DNA of 10,651 bases from Candidatus Kuenenia stuttgartensis (GCA_943326025.2 CALPRR020000077.1:1-10651), one strand, 5' to 3'; positions 1-6,777 are shown, numbered from the stretch's first letter. The notes: generated from the sequence alone by a model not told the origin. Made by a program: numbers and translations.

Positions 1-1693
1 AACACCTTACAACAAAAATAATTTTAGAAACGGTTTACCTCTGGGAGTGATTCAAAATTTGAATTCAAGTAATTTTATTTGGGTGGTAGTAGATTGGAGA
101 GGTTTTTACGGTTCAAATGCAGCAACAATTGCACAGCCAAATAGAGGAGAAGATGGTTATGATGTTATTGAATGGATTAGTTCGCAAAATTGGTCAAATG
201 GTAAAGTTGGAACATGGGGACCTTCTGCTTTAGGGCAGGTACAATACAATACGATGAAGGAAGGTCATCCGAATCATGTTTGTGCAGTACCTTTAGTTGC
301 TCAACCTCAAACGGCTTATGATAGCTATTATTACGGAGGTGTGTTAGAAAAATCTAGATTAGAACAATTAGATGCTTTAGGTTATGGATTGTCTCCTGTT
401 GTATTAGCAAATCCATACGATAATGTTTCATGGCAATACACAGCGAATACAACTTGGTATCCTCAAAACATTTTAATTCCAACGCTACAAGTTGGAGGTT
501 GGTACGATCATACAATTGATAAAATGTTGGATTGGTATCCTGCAACCAGAACTCAATCAGCTTTGGCGGTTCGAGATAAGCAATGGTTATTAGTTGGACC
601 TTGGGTTCATGGAGGAACAGGAATAGCAAACGTAGGTTCATCCACTCAAGGAGAATTAAGTTATCCGAATGCTGAACATAAAAGTGATTCAATGGCATTG
701 GATTTTTTCAATTTCTATTTGTTAGATAGCGTCAATAATTGGGAGGCAACCTCAAAAATTACGTATTATCAACTAGGAGAAAATAGATGGAATTATTCTA
801 ACGGAACAACAATTGCAAATTCACAACTAACAGACTTATTTCTTTCTGAAAATGGTAATTTAATAACAACTTCAGGTATTGGTTCTGATACTTTTGTTTC
901 CGATCCAAAAAATCCAACTCCAACAATCGGTGGAGCAACATTGAATCCAAATTTAGATCAAGGACCATACGATCAAGTAGCATTGGATAGTCGATCGGAT
1001 TTAAAAACATTTGAAACAACAGCGTTGGCGAGTGATTTTACTTCTACAGGAAATATCGTTGCCAATTTGTCTATTCAATGCAATCAGCCTGATGCCGATA
1101 TCGCGGTTCGTTTGGTAGATGTTTATCCAGATGGTAGAAATATGTTAATCAATGATGGAATCAGAAGAATGCGTTTGAGAAATGGGTATACGCAAGCTTC
1201 AGAATCATTTTTACAATCAACTCAAATTTATCCTGTAAATGTTGAATTACCATTTGTAAATTATACATGGAAAGCAGGGCATAAAATTAAAATTTATGTT
1301 AGTGCAAATAATTCAACTAGATGGGATGTAAATCTTCAAAATGGAGGAACAATGTATGCTGCTGGTGATACAAATACGGCGACAATTCAAATTCATCACA
1401 ATGCAATCAATCCTAGTAAAATAACATTGGCCGGTCAAAATTTAGTTTTAGGAACAAACGAATTAATTGCAAACGATCAAATCCACATTTATCCAAATCC
1501 TGCAGAATCTGAAATTCACGTTTCTGTGCCTTTTGATTCATATGTTATTTATGACTTGAAAGGTCAATTGATACAATCAGAAACATTAATTAATAATCAA
1601 AGTATTCCTATTGATAATTTGAAAGAAGGGTGTTATTTGTTAAAAATCAAAACGTTGTCGAATGATGAAATAACAAGAAAATTTGTTAAATAA
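1..1693 (+). CDS. CocE/NonD-family (peptidase S15-like) serine hydrolase with T9SS type A sorting domain, 5'-partial
   Basis: The frame is open to the left edge (codons from position 2), so the start, signal peptide and probably 60-90 residues lie outside the window; the GTG at 47 is just an internal Val codon. Residues are numbered from that GTG. The alpha/beta-hydrolase core shows the nucleophile motif GPSALG (Ser60), the acid in GGWYD (Asp154) and the base in GPWVHGG (His188), the Ser-Asp-His arrangement of cocaine esterase, X-Pro dipeptidyl-peptidases and alpha-amino-acid ester hydrolases. A beta-rich PepX_C-like domain covers about 236-452. A T9SS type A tail follows (about 478-548), with YPNP at 482-485 and YDLKGQ at 502-507. 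The family hydrolyses acyl-amino-acid, peptide or ester bonds; the substrate here cannot be read. The tail implies secretion through the T9SS to the cell surface or medium. It converges with tex. The family call is firm; dipeptidyl-peptidase rather than esterase activity is open. Confidence 0.9.
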   Translation, partial: TPYNKNNFRNGLPLGVIQNLNSSNFIWVVVDWRGFYGSNAATIAQPNRGEDGYDVIEWISSQNWSNGKVGTWGPSALGQVQYNTMKEGHPNHVCAVPLVAQPQTAYDSYYYGGVLEKSRLEQLDALGYGLSPVVLANPYDNVSWQYTANTTWYPQNILIPTLQVGGWYDHTIDKMLDWYPATRTQSALAVRDKQWLLVGPWVHGGTGIANVGSSTQGELSYPNAEHKSDSMALDFFNFYLLDSVNNWEATSKITYYQLGENRWNYSNGTTIANSQLTDLFLSENGNLITTSGIGSDTFVSDPKNPTPTIGGATLNPNLDQGPYDQVALDSRSDLKTFETTALASDFTSTGNIVANLSIQCNQPDADIAVRLVDVYPDGRNMLINDGIRRMRLRNGYTQASESFLQSTQIYPVNVELPFVNYTWKAGHKIKIYVSANNSTRWDVNLQNGGTMYAAGDTNTATIQIHHNAINPSKITLAGQNLVLGTNELIANDQIHIYPNPAESEIHVSVPFDSYVIYDLKGQLIQSETLINNQSIPIDNLKEGCYLLKIKTLSNDEITRKFVK

Positions 1694-1720
1694 ACATTCA
1701 ACATTTAACATTTAACATTC
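1693..1720. repeat. Four tandem heptamers (AACATTY) across the hydrolase/tex convergent junction
   Basis: Four perfect-period 7-bp units lie head to tail: AACATTC twice at the ends and AACATTT twice in the middle. The array starts on the last base of the hydrolase stop codon (1691-1693), fills the 11-bp gap between the stops and continues into tex. The tex stop (1705-1707) and its last four sense codons (Asn-Val-Lys-Cys) lie inside the repeat. There is no space for a conventional hairpin terminator between the two genes. Confidence 0.85.
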
Positions 1721-3828
1721 AAAACCCTCTTCAATCCAACTCTTTTTCGAGCGGCATCCACTTCCATTACTTCAACTTCCACATGTTCGTGAAGTGAAAT
1801 GTATTTTGAAGGATCTTCAACGTATTCGTTTGCTAGATTTGATTTGTGAATCAAGCCGTTTTCTTTGATTCCGATATTGATGAAAGCTCCGAAAGCAGTA
1901 ACATTTGTTACGATACCTGTTAATTTCATACCGATTTCTAAATCAGCAATTGTTTTTATTTTAGAACTGAATTCTAGTACTTTCGCCTTCTTACGAGGAT
2001 CTCTTCCTGGTTTTTTAAGCTCTTTGATAATGTCTTCAAACGTATAATTGTCTATTTCTGGAAAGTCCGTTTTTTGAATTGATTTTAACAATTCATCATT
2101 ACCAATTAAGTCGACAACAGCAACTTTCAAAAACTTCGCTATTTTTTCTACTGTTTTATAATTTTCAGGGTGTATTGCAGAATTGTCTAATGGATTTTTC
2201 GCATCTCTAATTCTCAAGAATCCAGCAGCTTGTTCATATGCTTTATCACCTAAACGTTTTACTTTTTTTAATTCTTCTCTAGAAAAAATTCCGCCATTTT
2301 CTTTTCTGAATTCAATAATGTTTTCAGCTAAAGTATTTCCTAAACCAGAAACATAACTCAATAAATAAGGAGAAGCTGTATTTAAATCAACTCCAACATT
2401 ATTCACACATGAAACTACAACATCGTCCAATGCGTCTTTTAAAAGTGTCTGTTGAACTTCGTGTTGGTATTGTCCAACTCCAACAGATTTTGGATCAATT
2501 TTTACCAATTCAGCTAAAGGGTCCATTAATCTTCTTCCAATAGAAACTGCTCCACGAACCGTAACATCGTAATCTGGAAATTCTTTTCTAGCAATTGAGC
2601 TTGCTGAATAAATAGAAGCACCATCTTCACGTACAACGAAAACATCCAAATCTCGATCAAAACGTGTTTTTTTGACAATAAATTCAGTTTCTCTTCCAGC
2701 CGTTCCATCACCAATTGCAATCGCATCAATCTTATACATTTGAACCAATTGAGCTAATTTTGCTTGAGCTTGAGCACTTTCATTTTGTGGTGGGTGCGGA
2801 TAAATAGTTGCATTATTCAAAAGTGTTCCATTCTCATCCAAACAAACTACTTTACAACCTGTTCTAAATCCTGGGTCGATAGCTAAAATACGTTTTGATC
2901 CCAATGGAGGTGCCAAAAGCAATTGTCTTAAATTCGATGAAAATACCTTAATCGCTTCTTTGTCTGCTTTTTCTTTTGCTTCGTTTAATAATTCATTTTC
3001 CAACGAAGGACACATCAAGCGTTTGTAGGATTCTTTACAAGCATCAGCAACTAATTCACCGCAAGAATCGTTTGATTTTACAAAGAAGCGTTCTAACGTT
3101 TCAATCGCATCTTCTTGTTGAGGTTGAGCTTTGATGGATAAAACCCCTTCACGATCAGCTCGATATAATGCTAAAAAACGATGCGAAGCACATTTGTATA
3201 ATGGTTCTGAAAAGTCAAAGTAATCTTTGTACTTTTCTCCTTCAATTTCTTTTCCTTTCGAAAGTTTAGATTGTAATATGGCTTTTCGTTGAAACAATTG
3301 ACGAATTCTTGCCCTTGCTGAAGCATTTTCGTTAATCCATTCCGCAATGATGTCTTTTGCTCCACTTAAAGCTTCATCTTCATCGTTTAGTTCACCTTTC
3401 ACAAATTTTGAAGCCATTGAAAAGGTATCACCACCACGTTGGGACATGATCATTTTTGCTAATGGTTCCAATCCTAATTTTTTAGCTTTATCTCCTTTTG
3501 TTTGACGCTTTTGTTTAAAAGGCAAATAAATATCTTCTAAAATGGTGCTATCAAAAGTGGAAAGGATTTTATCTTTTAGTTCTGGTGTTAATTTATTTTG
3601 TTCTTCAATAGAAGATGTAATCGTTTGTTGACGTTGAATAATTTCATCATATTTTTTCGCATAATCACGAATGTCAGCTATTTGAACTTCATCTAATCCT
3701 TGGGTCATTTCTTTACGATAACGAGCGATAAAAGGAACAGTAGCACCTTCTTTTAGTAATTGTAAAGTTTGAGAAATTGACTTTTCAGAAATTGAATTCG
3801 TGTTTTGAATAAATGAAATTACGTTCAT
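1705..3828 (-). CDS. tex: Tex family RNA-binding protein (S1 domain transcription accessory protein)
   Basis: This is a 707-residue cytoplasmic protein of normal Tex length. Domains run in the Tex order: a helical N-terminal Tex_N region (about 5-190) with the typical GATVPFIARYRKE stretch (28-40); a YqgF/RNase H-like domain beginning at ILAIDPGFRTG (314-324); helix-hairpin-helix repeats (about 485-540, including SGLGNTLAENI); and a C-terminal S1 RNA-binding domain (about 632-703, with VTNVTAFGAFINIG). Tex binds nucleic acid, mainly RNA, and is linked to transcription and toxin-gene expression in other bacteria; its exact role is unsettled. The ATG at 3828 is right because the N-terminus matches the family from the first residues. 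The extreme C-terminus (NVKC) is encoded by the tandem heptamer array, so the last residues are probably not conserved. It is transcribed divergently from the RlpA-like gene and stands alone. Confidence 0.97.
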   Translation of the reverse strand: MNVISFIQNTNSISEKSISQTLQLLKEGATVPFIARYRKEMTQGLDEVQIADIRDYAKKYDEIIQRQQTITSSIEEQNKLTPELKDKILSTFDSTILEDIYLPFKQKRQTKGDKAKKLGLEPLAKMIMSQRGGDTFSMASKFVKGELNDEDEALSGAKDIIAEWINENASARARIRQLFQRKAILQSKLSKGKEIEGEKYKDYFDFSEPLYKCASHRFLALYRADREGVLSIKAQPQQEDAIETLERFFVKSNDSCGELVADACKESYKRLMCPSLENELLNEAKEKADKEAIKVFSSNLRQLLLAPPLGSKRILAIDPGFRTGCKVVCLDENGTLLNNATIYPHPPQNESAQAQAKLAQLVQMYKIDAIAIGDGTAGRETEFIVKKTRFDRDLDVFVVREDGASIYSASSIARKEFPDYDVTVRGAVSIGRRLMDPLAELVKIDPKSVGVGQYQHEVQQTLLKDALDDVVVSCVNNVGVDLNTASPYLLSYVSGLGNTLAENIIEFRKENGGIFSREELKKVKRLGDKAYEQAAGFLRIRDAKNPLDNSAIHPENYKTVEKIAKFLKVAVVDLIGNDELLKSIQKTDFPEIDNYTFEDIIKELKKPGRDPRKKAKVLEFSSKIKTIADLEIGMKLTGIVTNVTAFGAFINIGIKENGLIHKSNLANEYVEDPSKYISLHEHVEVEVMEVDAARKRVGLKRVLNVKC

Positions 3829-3848
3829 GTTTTTGAGCTAAAAATATC

Positions 3849-3906
3849 TTATAAAGCTATGAAATTTTCATGATTTTCTAATTGAAATTGAATATTATAA
3901 AGCTAT
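3849..3906. repeat. 12-bp direct repeat in the tex/rlpA divergent spacer
   Basis: The 12-mer TTATAAAGCTAT occurs exactly twice, at 3849-3860 and 3895-3906, 46 bp apart start to start. The 152-bp spacer (3829-3980) holds no gene. Read on the minus strand, each copy contains TAGCTTTA, one base away from the Bacteroidota -7 consensus TAnnTTTG, so the copies could be tandem tex promoters or an operator pair; I see no good -33 box for either. A 6-bp inverted repeat (ATGAAA/TTTCAT, 3859-3871) overlaps the end of the first copy. Confidence 0.5.
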
Positions 3907-3930
3907 CTAATTGTTAATCAATCATAAAAA

Positions 3931-3962
3931 TTTCATTCATTCATGAAAAATCACTAAATTTG
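3931..3962 (+). promoter_or_regulatory. Predicted Bacteroidota-type promoter for the RlpA-like gene
   Basis: TAAATTTG at 3955-3962 matches the primary-sigma -7 consensus TAnnTTTG of this phylum perfectly. TTTC at 3931-3934 is a one-mismatch -33 box (consensus TTTG) with a 20-bp spacer. Transcription would begin near 3969, giving a leader of about 12 nt before the ATG at 3981. This also argues that the upstream in-frame TTG at 3960, which lies inside the -7 box, is not the start codon. Confidence 0.55.
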
Positions 3963-3980
3963 CCATCCAACATAAAAAAT

Positions 3981-4334
3981 ATGAAGTATTTATTTTTAAC
4001 TGTATTTTTTGCAACAATCTTTGGTTTTTCTTTTGATGCAATTTATTCTGAAAAAGGTAGCGCCAGTTATTATGCTAATAAATTCAACGGCAGAAGAACG
4101 AGTTCAGGTGAAATTTTTAATCAAGAATTTTTAACTGCAGCACATAAAACGATAAAATTAGGTACCTTTGTTAAGGTCACAAATTTGTCAAATGACTCGA
4201 CAATTGTATTAAAAGTAAATGATCGTTTAGGTCGTTCTTCTGGACATACTATTGATGTTACAAGAAAAGCTGCAGAACATTTAAACTTTGTTCGCAAAGG
4301 TAGTACAAAAGTGTTAATTGAAATTTTAGAATAA
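3981..4334 (+). CDS. RlpA-like double-psi beta-barrel protein (probable septal/cell-wall lytic transglycosylase)
   Basis: From the ATG at 3981 this is 117 residues: a hydrophobic signal peptide (about 1-20) followed by one RlpA double-psi beta-barrel. Family motifs include GSASYYANKFNGRRTSSGE (27-44), LTAAHKT (51-57) and VKVNDRLGR (78-85, approximately) before TIDVT. The three residues needed for activity in Pseudomonas aeruginosa RlpA (Glu, His, Asp) appear to be present as Glu44, His55 and Asp81, which suggests an active enzyme cleaving peptidoglycan glycan strands in the periplasm. There is no SPOR domain and no lipobox cysteine, unlike classical RlpA, so septal targeting is not evident. 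An in-frame TTG at 3960 would add seven residues but sits inside the predicted promoter box. It is first in a run of four same-strand genes. The fold is secure; the enzymatic role is inferred. Confidence 0.86.
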   Translation: MKYLFLTVFFATIFGFSFDAIYSEKGSASYYANKFNGRRTSSGEIFNQEFLTAAHKTIKLGTFVKVTNLSNDSTIVLKVNDRLGRSSGHTIDVTRKAAEHLNFVRKGSTKVLIEILE

Positions 4335-4421
4335 TGATAAGCCATAGGGAAAACATCACAAATAAAGATGAATTTTAAATGGCTATTCCATATGACTATA
4401 AAAAAAACAAATAAAATTCAT

Positions 4422-4715
4422 ATGAATAAAATAATCCTATTTGGAGCTTGTGTATCTTTTTTGATTGCATGTTCACCCAAAACAACACAGACTGGTTCTG
4501 TAGTTGAACCTTTAACAAAAACATTGTCAGCAAATGCATTGCAAGGACAAAAGATTTACACTGAAAAGTGTGGTGCTTGTCATAATTTATTCAAACCGGA
4601 AAAATTCTCTGAAGCAAAATGGAGACATGAAGTACCTGAGATGGCAAAATTGGCAAAGATATCTTCTGAAGATGAAAATTTGGTTTTAACATACGTATTA
4701 GAATCTATCAAATAA
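4422..4715 (+). CDS. Small lipoprotein c-type cytochrome
   Basis: From the ATG at 4422 this is 97 residues. A short signal peptide ends in a lipobox, LIAC (14-17), so Cys17 should be lipidated by signal peptidase II. A single haem c site CGACH (50-54) follows, and Met74, in a helix-like stretch after it, is the likely distal ligand. It therefore probably carries electrons at a membrane surface in the periplasm. The residues after the lipidated cysteine (SPKTTQ) lack the acidic cluster used for surface export of Bacteroidota lipoproteins, so a periplasm-facing position is more likely. An in-frame ATG at 4368 would add 18 residues ahead of the signal peptide; I prefer 4422 because it gives a normal-length signal sequence. 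The 87 bp after the RlpA-like gene hold nothing recognisable. The redox partner is unknown. Confidence 0.83.
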   Translation: MNKIILFGACVSFLIACSPKTTQTGSVVEPLTKTLSANALQGQKIYTEKCGACHNLFKPEKFSEAKWRHEVPEMAKLAKISSEDENLVLTYVLESIK

Positions 4716-4734
4716 ATTTCATTCGTATTCTTAA

Positions 4735-5799
4735 ATGAATTTATTTTCAAACTTAAAAGTCATTGATGTTTCAACTGTTTTAGCGGGACCATCAGTGGCT
4801 ACTTTTTTTGCTGAATTAGGTGCAGAAGTAATAAAAGTTGAAAATAAAAAAACACCTGACGTTACCCGTTCATGGAAATTACCTAATGAAGACAAAACTT
4901 CAACGGTTTCAGCTTATTTCTCAAGTATAAATTATCGTAAAAAGTATCTTTCCTTTGATTTCAAAAATGGTCAAGATTATGATGCATTTATTGATTTGAT
5001 AAGAGATGCTGACATTTTGATCAGCAACTTTAAATTCGGTGATGAAGAAAAATTAAAACTTTCAGATACTATATTAAGAGAATTAAATCCAAATTTAATT
5101 ATTGGCAAAATAAATGGATTTGGAGAAGAAAGTGATCGTGTAGCTTATGATTTAATTCTTCAAGCAGAAACGGGTTATATGTCGATGAATGGAACACCTG
5201 AAAGTGGTCCTGTAAAAATGCCAGTTGCATTAATTGATGTTTTGGCAGCCCATCATTTGAAAGAAGGATTGTTACTTGGCTTGTTGAATAGACAACAGGG
5301 TGGAACTGCTAATACAATAACAGTTTCGTTATATGATGCTGCTGTTTCAAGTTTGGTCAATCAAGCATCTAACTTTTTAATGAATAATCATATTCCGAAA
5401 AGAATAGGAAGTTTACATCCAAATATTGCTCCTTATGGGGAGATATTTAAAACAAATAATGGAGATTTAATCACTTTTGCAATCGGAAGCGAGGCCCATT
5501 TTTTTAAATTGACAACTTTTCTTGAATTGCAAGAAATTACTTCTGATCCTAAATTCAATACCAATCAAAATCGGGTCTCAAATAGAATTGAATTGGAGCA
5601 ATTGATTCAAGCTAAAATTGAATTATTATCTACAGAAGAAATACTTTCTAAGATGCTTTCTGAAAACGTTCCAGTAGGAAAAATTAAAGCGATGGATGAA
5701 GTGTTTCAATCAGAACGTGTAAATGATTCAGTTTTAACAGAAAAGATCGACGGAATAGAAACAAAAAGATTATCTACAATTGCATTCAAATGGAAATAA
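4735..5799 (+). CDS. Class III CoA-transferase, CaiB/BaiF family
   Basis: This is a 354-residue cytoplasmic protein, shorter than the roughly 380-430 residues usual for the family. The N-terminus is characteristic: LKVIDVSTVLAGPSVATFFAELGAEVIKVE (7-36), the Rossmann-like CoA-binding start seen in CaiB, formyl-CoA transferase (Frc) and alpha-methylacyl-CoA racemase. The motif YDLILQAETGYMSMNG (138-153) follows. Asp168 in ALIDVLAAH sits where the catalytic aspartate (Asp169 in Frc) is found; it forms the acyl-anhydride and CoA-thioester intermediates. The family moves CoA between carboxylic acids or epimerises acyl-CoAs; neither donor nor acceptor can be read from sequence, and no other pathway genes are nearby. 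It starts 19 bp after the cytochrome stop, and its last codons overlap the start of the GNAT gene, suggesting co-transcription with both. Confidence 0.92.
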   Translation: MNLFSNLKVIDVSTVLAGPSVATFFAELGAEVIKVENKKTPDVTRSWKLPNEDKTSTVSAYFSSINYRKKYLSFDFKNGQDYDAFIDLIRDADILISNFKFGDEEKLKLSDTILRELNPNLIIGKINGFGEESDRVAYDLILQAETGYMSMNGTPESGPVKMPVALIDVLAAHHLKEGLLLGLLNRQQGGTANTITVSLYDAAVSSLVNQASNFLMNNHIPKRIGSLHPNIAPYGEIFKTNNGDLITFAIGSEAHFFKLTTFLELQEITSDPKFNTNQNRVSNRIELEQLIQAKIELLSTEEILSKMLSENVPVGKIKAMDEVFQSERVNDSVLTEKIDGIETKRLSTIAFKWK

Positions 5800-6218
5800 G
5801 GTCGCCTCAAACAGAGAAGGAATGGGAAGCATATTATGAATTACGATACAAAGTTTTAAGAAAGCCTCTAGGAAAGCCAGTTGGAAGTGAACGAAATGAA
5901 GGAGACATCTCAGGAATCCATTTTGCACTTTACGATGATGCTGGTTTAAGAGCTATAGCTCGATTAGATGAAGTAAATGATAACACTTGTCAAGTTCGTT
6001 TTGTAGCCGTTTCAACTGAATTACAAGGAAAGGGATATGGAAAATCTATCATGCTAGCAGTAGAAGAGGAGGGGAGAAGAATTGGTTATGATAAATTAAT
6101 ACTCCATGCTAGAGATTACGCAGTAGAATTCTATAAAAAATTAAATTATACTTTAATTGGAGAATCGTACAAACTTTTTGATGTCTTACAACATTATTTA
6201 ATGGAGAAAACACTTTAA
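5790..6218 (+). CDS. GNAT-family N-acetyltransferase
   Basis: This is a 142-residue single-domain GNAT protein. The acetyl-CoA pyrophosphate-binding motif A is clear: a beta-strand VRFVAVS (69-75), then ELQGKGYGKSIM (77-88), with the Q-x-x-G-x-G signature at Gln79-Gly84. Motif B-like features follow: ILHARDYAVEFYKKLNYTLIGESY (104-127) matches the usual N/A-x-x-A-x-x-F-Y-x-K-x-G-F/Y pattern. The enzyme should transfer an acetyl group from acetyl-CoA to an amine; the acceptor (small molecule, protein or tRNA) is unknown. The ATG at 5790 lies inside the CoA-transferase gene, 10 bp of overlap, so translation is probably coupled. The gene converges on ispF across a 63-bp junction filled with heptad repeats. 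Confidence 0.91.
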   Translation: MEIRSPQTEKEWEAYYELRYKVLRKPLGKPVGSERNEGDISGIHFALYDDAGLRAIARLDEVNDNTCQVRFVAVSTELQGKGYGKSIMLAVEEEGRRIGYDKLILHARDYAVEFYKKLNYTLIGESYKLFDVLQHYLMEKTL

Positions 6219-6227
6219 TGAGTAAAA

Positions 6228-6297
6228 GTTATCAGTGGAAAGTTAAAAGTGATAGTAGCATAAACTATTAATTATCAACTATTAATTACCAACTTTC
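6228..6297. repeat. Ten-unit degenerate heptad array at the GNAT/ispF convergent junction
   Basis: Read in steps of seven from 6228, ten units fit without a gap. The first four begin GTT, GTG, GTT, GTG; the fifth begins TAG; the last five begin AAC, AAT, AAC, AAT, AAC. The alternation gives a 14-bp higher-order period, clearest at 6263-6276 and 6277-6290, which match at 13 of 14 positions. The change from GTN to AAY starts looks like a reversal of orientation, and GAAAGTT at 6238-6244 is an exact inverted copy of AACTTTC at 6291-6297. The array covers most of the spacer and enters ispF, including its stop (6282-6284) and last four to five codons. Confidence 0.7.
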
Positions 6298-6773
6298 GAC
6301 TTATTCAACAAACAAACAGCATAAGCTTTTATCGCTTTTCCTTCTCCAAAAGAATCTACTTTTTCATGTGTTGTAGCTTTAAGAGAAACAGCGTCTAATT
6401 CCACTTTTAGAATTTCAGCCAAAATAGCTTGCATATCAGGAATGTGTGGATTTAATTTAGGTGTTTCTAGAATTACAGTGCAATCAATATTAACAACTGA
6501 ATAACCTTTATCTTCAATTAAAGTAACTACATCTCTTAATAATATTTTACTATCAATTCCTTTATATTTTGGATCTTTATCTGAAAAATGATAGCCAATA
6601 TCTCTTAAATTTGCAGCCCCCAGAAGCGCATCACAAATTGCATGAATTAATACATCAGCATCAGAGTGTCCTACTGCACCAATTTCGGAAGGTATTTGTT
6701 TTCCTCCAATAAATAATTGATATCCTTCTCTTAATTGATGAACATCTACTCCAAAACCAATTCGAATATTCAT
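6282..6773 (-). CDS. ispF: 2-C-methyl-D-erythritol 2,4-cyclodiphosphate synthase (MEP pathway)
   Basis: IspF converts CDP-methylerythritol 2-phosphate to methylerythritol cyclodiphosphate plus CMP, the fifth step of the non-mevalonate isoprenoid pathway; it works as a cytoplasmic homotrimer. At 163 residues it has family length. The metal ligands are visible as Asp10 and His12 (GFGVDVH) and His44 (in DVLIHAICD), with the substrate-loop motif GHSDAD at 35-40 and FSDKDPKYKG at 63-72. KATTHEK (132-138) is the C-terminal signature, but the usual G-F-T-G-R-G-E segment after it reads V-D-S-F-G-E-G here, losing the Phe and Arg known from E. coli IspF. It starts 4 bp after the porV stop, so it is almost certainly transcribed with porV. 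Its last codons lie in the heptad array. Confidence 0.97.
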   Translation of the reverse strand: MNIRIGFGVDVHQLREGYQLFIGGKQIPSEIGAVGHSDADVLIHAICDALLGAANLRDIGYHFSDKDPKYKGIDSKILLRDVVTLIEDKGYSVVNIDCTVILETPKLNPHIPDMQAILAEILKVELDAVSLKATTHEKVDSFGEGKAIKAYAVCLLNKSKVGN

Positions 6774-6777
6774 AAGA

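Noticed and set aside
47..49. GTG as the true start of the hydrolase
   Set aside because: In-frame codons before it read TPYNKN, the conserved family segment preceding this point, so the gene starts left of the window.
354..698. Antisense open frame of 114 codons within the hydrolase gene
   Set aside because: It lies wholly opposite a well-supported gene, has leucine-rich nonsense composition typical of antisense reading of AT-rich DNA, and no recognisable motif. The same applies to other opposite-strand or shifted frames inside tex, porV and porU.
3935..3947. CATT tandem repeats and TTCATGAA palindrome as an operator
   Set aside because: They are very short, AT-rich and lie in the promoter spacer; I cannot distinguish them from chance.
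3960..3980. Upstream TTG start for the RlpA-like gene
   Set aside because: The TTG falls in a perfect -7 promoter box, so it would not be transcribed, and the ATG at 3981 gives a clean signal peptide.
4368..4421. Longer cytochrome starting at ATG 4368
   Set aside because: It would put 18 extra residues before a normal lipoprotein signal peptide and move the lipidated cysteine to position 35, which is atypical.
6238..6297. Rho-independent terminator at the GNAT/ispF junction
   Set aside because: The only exact inverted arms are 7 bp (GAAAGTT/AACTTTC) with a 46-nt loop, AT-rich, and no U-tract; the heptad periodicity explains the sequence better.
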